DNA of 64,000 bases from Pseudomonas iranensis (GTDB taxonomy: Bacteria > Pseudomonadota > Gammaproteobacteria > Pseudomonadales > Pseudomonadaceae): the NCBI RefSeq assembly GCF_014268585.2, contig NZ_CP077092.1, forward strand, positions 5,121,501 to 5,185,500, read 5' to 3'. The notes below the pieces were generated by a model that was not told where the DNA came from, searched no databases, and saw nothing but the letters and a program-made list of their open reading frames with translations. Position 1 is the stretch's first letter. The number at the start of each line of letters is the position of its first letter. Of the stretch, positions 58,679 through 64,000 are shown piece by piece. A program made the position numbers and the translations under genes.

Positions 58679-59885
58679 GAGTCGGCTCCTCGGCGAAGTC
58701 GCTCTCCTGGAATTCCATCTCTTCGCTGCCCAGGTGGGTTCGACTCTCCCACTCGATGCGCAGCAACAGGCCGAGACAGGCGCAGCAGATCACCAGCGAG
58801 CTGCCGCCGTAACTGAGGAACGGCAAGGTCAGCCCCTTGGTTGGCAGCAGGCCGACGTTCACACCGATGTTGATCAGGAACTGACCAATCCACAGGAACG
58901 ACAAGCCGTAAGCCACGTAAGCGGCAAAGAACTGCTTGGCCTTCTCCGCCCACAGGCCGATGTACATGCCGCGAATACACACGAACACGAACAGCGCGAC
59001 GGTGCACAGCGAACCCACCGCACCGAGTTCTTCGGCGAGTACCGAGAACACGAAGTCGGTATGCGCTTCCGGCAGGTAGAACTGCTTCTGCACGCTGTTG
59101 CCCAGGCCGACGCCCAGCCACTCGCCGCGACCAAACGCGATCAAGGCCTGCGACAACTGATAACCGGCGCCGAACTGGTCGGCCCACGGGTCGGCGAAGT
59201 TGGTCAGACGCGCCATTCGATAGGGCTGCATCTGGATCAGCAAAACCACCGCGCCGACCGCCAGTACCACCATCAGCGAGAAACGGAACAGTCCGACCCC
59301 GCCAAGAAACAGCATCGCCGCCGCGGCGCCCATCATGACTACGGTGGCACCGAAGTCCGGCTCCATCAGCAACAGACCGGCCATCGGCAGCAGAACGATG
59401 AACGGCTTGAAGAAGCCCATCCAGCTCTCGCGCACTTCTTTCTGCCGGCGCACCAGATACCCGGCGAGGTAGATCACCACGAACACCTTGGCGATTTCCG
59501 ACGGCTGCACGTTGAAGAAGCTGAAACCGATCCAGCGCATCGAACCGTTCACTTCGCGACCGATGCCGGGAATGATCACCATCACCAGCAGGCCGAACGC
59601 ACCGATCAGCATCATCCAGCCGAGGCGCTGCCAAGTGGCGATCGGGATCATCATGGTGACAATGCACGCGCCCAGACCCAGCACCACATAGATAAGGTGG
59701 CGAATCATGTAATACAGCGGACTGCCCGACTGCGCCGCCGCCACTTCGGTGGACGCCGAAGCGATCATGATCAGGCCGAGACCAAGCAGCGCCAGGCAAC
59801 CGGCGAGCATCGGGAAGTCGAGGTCGATGCCACGCCCGGTGATCAGCGGCGACGGGTACGGCTTGATGATGTTTCTCAGGTTCAT
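58668..59885 (-). CDS. ftsW: FtsW, septal peptidoglycan polymerase (SEDS)
   Basis: Start at ATG 59885 (MNLRNIIKPYPSPLITGRG) gives 405 residues; the frame is open further upstream but inside murD. Ten transmembrane helices fit the SEDS family. Conserved features include the long extracellular loop after PDFGATVVMMG and the PTKGLTLPFLSYGGSSLV signature near the end. Start overlaps murD as ATGA. Confidence 0.97.
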   Translation of the reverse strand: MNLRNIIKPYPSPLITGRGIDLDFPMLAGCLALLGLGLIMIASASTEVAAAQSGSPLYYMIRHLIYVVLGLGACIVTMMIPIATWQRLGWMMLIGAFGLLVMVIIPGIGREVNGSMRWIGFSFFNVQPSEIAKVFVVIYLAGYLVRRQKEVRESWMGFFKPFIVLLPMAGLLLMEPDFGATVVMMGAAAAMLFLGGVGLFRFSLMVVLAVGAVVLLIQMQPYRMARLTNFADPWADQFGAGYQLSQALIAFGRGEWLGVGLGNSVQKQFYLPEAHTDFVFSVLAEELGAVGSLCTVALFVFVCIRGMYIGLWAEKAKQFFAAYVAYGLSFLWIGQFLINIGVNVGLLPTKGLTLPFLSYGGSSLVICCACLGLLLRIEWESRTHLGSEEMEFQESDFAEEPTHGR

Positions 59886-61228
59886 GCCAGTTCCTCCACA
59901 GCGCGGACGAACTGGTGACCACGGTCTTCGTAATTCTTGAACATGTCGAAACTGGCGCAGGCCGGCGACAGCAGCACCACATCGCCCGGTTGGGCAGCGG
60001 CGCGGCATTGCGCAACAGCGTCGATCAGCGAGCTCGCGCGAATCAGCGGTACGGCGTCGCCAATGGCCGCGCCGATCTTGTCGGAGTCGCGGCCCATCAG
60101 CACCACAGCGCGGCAGTTGGCCGCCACCGGATCACGCAGATCATTGAATTCGGCGCCTTTGCCGTCGCCGCCAGCGATCAGAATGACCTTGCCATCGATG
60201 TCCGCACCGAGGCCTTCGATGGCGGCCAGAGCGGCGCCAACGTTGGTGGCTTTGGAATCGTTGTAATAGGCCACGCCGTCGAGATCGCGCACCCACTGGC
60301 AGCGATGCTCAAGGCCGGCAAACGTACGCAATGCAGAGAGCATGGCGTCGAACGGCAGGCCCACCGCGTGACCCAGTGCCAATGCGGCGAGAGCGTTGGA
60401 CTGGTTGTGCGCGCCGCGAATCTTCAGTTCACGCACCGGCATCAGGTTCTGGAATTCGAAGGCGAGGTACTTCTCGCCGTCTTCTTCGCGAATGCCGAAC
60501 GCTTTGAAATCCGGTTTGCTCAGGCCAAAGGTCCAGCATGGCTGACCTTCACCGATCAATGGACGGCTCAGGGCATCCTGACGGTTGACCACAAACTGCT
60601 TCGCGCCCCGGAAGATCCGGTGCTTGGCCAGGTGATAGGCCGGCAGACCGCTGTAGCGATCCATGTGGTCTTCGCTGATGTTCAGTACGGTGGCGACCTC
60701 GGCGTTGAGCTGGTCGGTGGTTTCCAGCTGGAAACTCGACAACTCCATTACGTACAACTCGACATCATCGCTGAGCAGATCCAGCGCCGGGGTGCCGAGG
60801 TTGCCGCCAACGGCGACGCGCTTGCCGGCAGCAGCCGCCATCTCGCCGACCAGAGTAGTGACGGTGCTTTTCGCGTTGGAACCGGTGATCGCGACGATCG
60901 GCGCCCGCGCGTTACGCGCGAACAGCTCGATGTCGCCGGACATTTTCACGCCACGGGCTGCGGCGGCTTGCAGGGCCGGGGTCGCCAGCGCCAGGCCGGG
61001 GCTCACGTAGAGCTCGTCGGCACGGCAGAGGAATTCGACGTCCAGCTCGCCACAACGCACTTCCACGTGCGGATAGTCACGCTTGAGCGTGGCCAGTTCC
61101 GGTGGATTGTCCCGCGTGTCGGCCACAGCAAACGACGTGCCCCGGTTCGCCAGGAAGCGAACCAGGGACATGCCGCTCTTGCCGAGGCCGACAACGATGC
61201 GGAAGTGGTCAGAAGCGATCAGAGACAC
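59882..61228 (-). CDS. murD: MurD, UDP-MurNAc-L-Ala--D-glutamate ligase
   Basis: Adds D-glutamate to the precursor. The 448-residue protein has an N-terminal FRIVVGLGKSGMSLVRFL domain, the ATP loop ITGSNAKSTVTTLVGEM (about 112-128) and WVRDLDGVAYYNDSKATNVG, typical of Mur ligases. It lies 5 bases after mraY. Confidence 0.98.
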   Translation of the reverse strand: MSLIASDHFRIVVGLGKSGMSLVRFLANRGTSFAVADTRDNPPELATLKRDYPHVEVRCGELDVEFLCRADELYVSPGLALATPALQAAAARGVKMSGDIELFARNARAPIVAITGSNAKSTVTTLVGEMAAAAGKRVAVGGNLGTPALDLLSDDVELYVMELSSFQLETTDQLNAEVATVLNISEDHMDRYSGLPAYHLAKHRIFRGAKQFVVNRQDALSRPLIGEGQPCWTFGLSKPDFKAFGIREEDGEKYLAFEFQNLMPVRELKIRGAHNQSNALAALALGHAVGLPFDAMLSALRTFAGLEHRCQWVRDLDGVAYYNDSKATNVGAALAAIEGLGADIDGKVILIAGGDGKGAEFNDLRDPVAANCRAVVLMGRDSDKIGAAIGDAVPLIRASSLIDAVAQCRAAAQPGDVVLLSPACASFDMFKNYEDRGHQFVRAVEELA

Positions 61229-61233
61229 TCGTT

Positions 61234-62316
61234 CTACCTCAGCTTCAGGGTGGCAAGGCCGACCAGGACGAGAATCACGGTGATGATCCAGAAACGGACG
61301 ATCACGCGCGGCTCGGGCCAGCCCTTGAGTTCAAAGTGGTGGTGAATCGGCGCCATGCGGAACACACGGCGACCGGTCAGCTTAAAGGAGGCAACCTGAA
61401 TGACCACTGACAGGGTTTCCATCACGAACACGCCGCCCATGATGAACAGGACGATTTCCTGACGGACGATCACCGCGATGGTGCCCAGTGCCGCGCCGAG
61501 TGCCAGGGCACCGACGTCGCCCATGAACACTTGCGCCGGATAGGTGTTGAACCAGAGGAAACCGAGACCGGCACCGATCAGCGCACCGCAGAACACGATC
61601 AATTCGCCTGCGCCGGGCACGTAAGGGATCAGCAGGTACTCGGCGAATTTCACGTTACCCGACAGGTAGCAGAAAATCCCCAGGCCGCCGCCGACCATCA
61701 CGGTTGGCATGATCGCCAGGCCGTCGAGGCCGTCAGTCAGGTTGACCGCGTTGCTCGAACCGACAATCACGAAGTAGGTCAGCACGATGAAACCGGCGCC
61801 CAGCGGAATGCTGTAGTCCTTGAGCATCGGCAGGATCAGCGTGGTTTCCACCGGCGTCGCGGCAGTCATATAAAGGAAGATCGCTGCGCCGAGGCCGAAC
61901 ACCGACTGCCAGAAGTACTTCCAGCGGCTCGGCAGGCCACGGGAGTTCTTCTCGATGACTTTGCGGTAATCGTCGACCCAGCCGATGGCGCCGAACAGCA
62001 GGGTCACCAGCAGCACTACCCAGACGTAGCGATTGCTCAGGTCAGCCCAGAGCAGAGTGCTGACGCCGATCGAAGACAGAATCAGCGCGCCACCCATGGT
62101 CGGCGTGCCGGATTTGGACAGGTGCGATTGCGGGCCGTCGTTACGTACCGATTGGCCGATTTGACGGTTCTGCAGAGTACGGATCATCCACGGGCCATAG
62201 CACAGCGACAAGACCAGCGCGGTCAGCACACCGAGAATCCCGCGCAGGGTCAGGTACTGGAAGACCGCGAAGCCTTTGTAGAACTGTTGCAGATACTCCG
62301 CTAGCAGCAGCAGCAT
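61234..62316 (-). CDS. mraY: MraY, phospho-MurNAc-pentapeptide transferase
   Basis: Membrane enzyme of 360 residues that moves phospho-MurNAc-pentapeptide to undecaprenyl phosphate, making lipid I. Start at ATG 62316 ([19 protein letters not shown]) shares one base with the murF stop (TAATG). Motifs: WVDDYRKV with two aspartates, [17 protein letters not shown], and [13 protein letters not shown]. About ten helices. Confidence 0.98.
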   Translation of the reverse strand: MLLLLAEYLQQFYKGFAVFQYLTLRGILGVLTALVLSLCYGPWMIRTLQNRQIGQSVRNDGPQSHLSKSGTPTMGGALILSSIGVSTLLWADLSNRYVWVVLLVTLLFGAIGWVDDYRKVIEKNSRGLPSRWKYFWQSVFGLGAAIFLYMTAATPVETTLILPMLKDYSIPLGAGFIVLTYFVIVGSSNAVNLTDGLDGLAIMPTVMVGGGLGIFCYLSGNVKFAEYLLIPYVPGAGELIVFCGALIGAGLGFLWFNTYPAQVFMGDVGALALGAALGTIAVIVRQEIVLFIMGGVFVMETLSVVIQVASFKLTGRRVFRMAPIHHHFELKGWPEPRVIVRFWIITVILVLVGLATLKLR

Positions 62317-63683
62317 TAATGTTTCTCCAGACTGGACCCGCACAGAGCCGCAACGATGTTTTCCATCGCTGCGCTGCGCGAACCCTTGATCAAAATGGTG
62401 GTGTTTGTGTCCTGCTCGGCGGCGAGGGCCTGGATCAGCTCGGCCTGGGTGCCGAAGTGCTGCGCCTGCTCACCGAAAGCGTTTACGGCGTGGACCATGT
62501 TCGGCCCGACCGCGTAAAGCGCGGAAACCTTGCCTCGGGCGTACTCGCCCACGTCGCGGTGCCCCTGCTCCGCCCAGTCGCCCAACTCGCCGATATCTCC
62601 GAGCACCAGGACGGTGCGGCCGGAAAAGCCGGCGAGTATATCAACGGCCGCGCACATCGAGGTGGGGTTTGCGTTGTAGGTGTCATCGATCACGCGCATG
62701 CCGTTTTTCGCCAGTTGCGCGACGGTGCGGCCCTTGACCGGTTGCACCGCGCCGAGGCCGGTGGCGATGCCGAACAGCGACACGCCCAAGGCGTGCGCAG
62801 CAGCAGCGGCAGCCAGGGCATTGGCGACGTTATGGGTACCGAGCAGGTTCAGTTGCACGCGCTCACTGCCTTCAGGCGTGTGCAGATTGAACGCCGGGCA
62901 ACCACGGGCATCAGTGGCCAGATCGCTGGCATGGAAATTCGCCTCGCTGTTGCTCAGGGCGAAGGTCAGCACCTGACGACCGGCAGCGCGGGTCTTCCAG
63001 ATACCGAAAGCCTTGTCATCGAGGTTGAGCACGGCGATGCCATCGGCGGCCAGACCCTCGATGATTTCGCCTTTGGCTTCGACGATTTTTTCCGGACCGC
63101 CGAACTCACCGACGTGAGCGGTGCCGGCGTTGTTCAGGATCGCTACGTGCGGCTTGGTCAGCCCGACGGTGTAGGCGATTTCACCGAGACGCGAGGCGCC
63201 CAGTTCGATCACGGCCGAGGTGTGCTCCGGCGCCAGTTCGATCAGGGTCAGCGGGACGCCGAGGTCGTTGTTCAGGTTGCCACGGGTCGCCAGCACCGGA
63301 CCGCGCGTGCGCAGGATGCTCGCGAGCATTTCCTTGACCGTGGTCTTGCCACTGGAACCGGTCACCGCCGCCACTGGCTGGGTGAACGCAGCACGGTTCA
63401 ACGCGCCGAGTTGGCCCAGCGCCTGACGGGTGTCCTTGACCAGCAATTGCGGCAACGCGCTGTCGGCGACTTCGCGCTCGACCAGTGCCGCCACGGCGCC
63501 TTTACCGGCAACGTCGTTCAGATAATCATGACCGTCGAAACGCGGGCCGGTCAGGGCGATGAACAACTGGCCGGCCTGGATCGCCCGACTGTCGATGCTG
63601 ACGCCGTCGAAACTCGCGTCAGCGCCGATCAAACGGGCTTCGAGTGCGTTGGTCAGTTCGCTGAGTGTCAGGGCCTTAAGCAT
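62316..63683 (-). CDS. murF: MurF, D-Ala-D-Ala-adding ligase
   Basis: Joins D-Ala-D-Ala to the tripeptide precursor. The 455-residue protein has the ATP loop [18 protein letters not shown] (about 107-124) and [13 protein letters not shown] in the third domain. It overlaps murE by 8 bases and mraY by 1. Confidence 0.98.
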   Translation of the reverse strand: MLKALTLSELTNALEARLIGADASFDGVSIDSRAIQAGQLFIALTGPRFDGHDYLNDVAGKGAVAALVEREVADSALPQLLVKDTRQALGQLGALNRAAFTQPVAAVTGSSGKTTVKEMLASILRTRGPVLATRGNLNNDLGVPLTLIELAPEHTSAVIELGASRLGEIAYTVGLTKPHVAILNNAGTAHVGEFGGPEKIVEAKGEIIEGLAADGIAVLNLDDKAFGIWKTRAAGRQVLTFALSNSEANFHASDLATDARGCPAFNLHTPEGSERVQLNLLGTHNVANALAAAAAAHALGVSLFGIATGLGAVQPVKGRTVAQLAKNGMRVIDDTYNANPTSMCAAVDILAGFSGRTVLVLGDIGELGDWAEQGHRDVGEYARGKVSALYAVGPNMVHAVNAFGEQAQHFGTQAELIQALAAEQDTNTTILIKGSRSAAMENIVAALCGSSLEKH

Positions 63684-64000
63684 GGGCCACCTCCCACGCG
63701 GTCAGGGCGCGATCGGCCTCGACCAGATCGGAAAACGCATGGCGCACGCCGTTGATTTCCTGATAGTCCTCGTGACCTTTGCCGGCCAGCACAATGACGT
63801 CATCAGCGGTTGCGCCAGCAATCAATTGCGCAATGGCCTGGCCGCGACCGGCGACGAAAGTGACTTTATCCACAGCGCTGAAACCGGCGCGGATGTCGTC
63901 GAAAATCACCGCAGGATCTTCGGTGCGGGGATTGTCGTCGGTCACCAGCACTTGGTCGGCCAGACGCTCGACCACTTCGGCCATCAACGGACGTTTGCCG
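63676..64000 (-). CDS. murE: MurE, mDAP-adding ligase (3' end only)
   Basis: The gene runs off the right edge. The visible 107 or so C-terminal residues begin GKRPLMAEVVERLADQ and contain VTDDNPRTEDPAVIFDDI, the DNPR motif which in MurE marks use of meso-diaminopimelate, and VIVLAGKGHEDYQEI. The start lies outside the window. Confidence 0.97.
   Translation of the reverse strand, partial: GKRPLMAEVVERLADQVLVTDDNPRTEDPAVIFDDIRAGFSAVDKVTFVAGRGQAIAQLIAGATADDVIVLAGKGHEDYQEINGVRHAFSDLVEADRALTAWEVAHA

Noticed and set aside
58660-60015. Second long frame overlapping ftsW on the same strand
   Set aside because: It is out of frame with ftsW and has no membrane helices or motifs; ftsW itself is unmistakable.

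Overview
The window is a chromosomal segment of a fluorescent-group Pseudomonas (P. fluorescens complex). The evidence is high G+C, gene order typical of Pseudomonas (iscRSUA-hscBA-fdx-iscX-ndk, queA-tgt-yajC-secDF, murE to lpxC), and many palindromic intergenic repeats of the GTGGGAGCGAGCCTGC type that are abundant in this group. Nothing suggests a plasmid or prophage. The species assignment is an inference from recognised proteins and was not computed.

Layout. 1-6.3 kb: the start of rlmN, then ndk and the iron-sulfur assembly operon, read leftward from an IscR-controlled promoter at 6.2 kb. 6.4-9.7 kb: cysE and trmJ leftward, suhB rightward, and a glycine-zipper protein. 9.8-15.3 kb: queA-tgt-yajC-secD-secF, tRNA modification plus the Sec accessory complex. 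15.4 kb: tRNA-Leu(CAA) with its own promoter and terminator. 15.6-25 kb: an accessory-like stretch with small hypothetical proteins, a tandem pair of related membrane proteins, a PhoD-like phosphatase, an orphan Phd/YefM antitoxin, an aminotransferase facing a LysR regulator, a GNAT enzyme, and a RidA-family gene broken by a single-base frameshift. 25.3-30.1 kb: cyoABCDE, the cytochrome bo3 ubiquinol oxidase. 30.9-34.6 kb: dsbB, then the nitric-oxide defence pair hmp/norR with three GT-N7-AC NorR sites between them. 34.6-35.8 kb: a complete IS3-family element immediately after norR. 36-39.2 kb: cheV, an acetyltransferase, a small exported protein and a YkgJ-like cysteine-cluster protein. 39.4-40.4 kb: a two-gene module with a winged-helix/minimal-nucleotidyltransferase fusion and a HEPN-like protein, preceded by two operator-like palindromes. 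40.6-46.9 kb: an RND efflux adaptor and pump with a two-component system. 47-50.6 kb: a small secreted peptide, an OprD-type porin and a Cache-GGDEF diguanylate cyclase. 50.7-64 kb: the division and cell-wall cluster from lpxC to murE, read leftward.

How parts fit. The isc operon supplies Fe-S clusters, and its regulator IscR is itself a 2Fe-2S protein. The mur/fts cluster makes the peptidoglycan precursor (MurE, MurF, MraY, MurD, MurG, MurC, Ddl) and the divisome (FtsW, FtsQ, FtsA, FtsZ). The strongest candidate for a less-described system is the wHTH-MNT/HEPN pair at 39.4-40.4 kb. It has low G+C relative to its neighbours, overlapping genes, a non-canonical HEPN motif and its own apparent operator pair.
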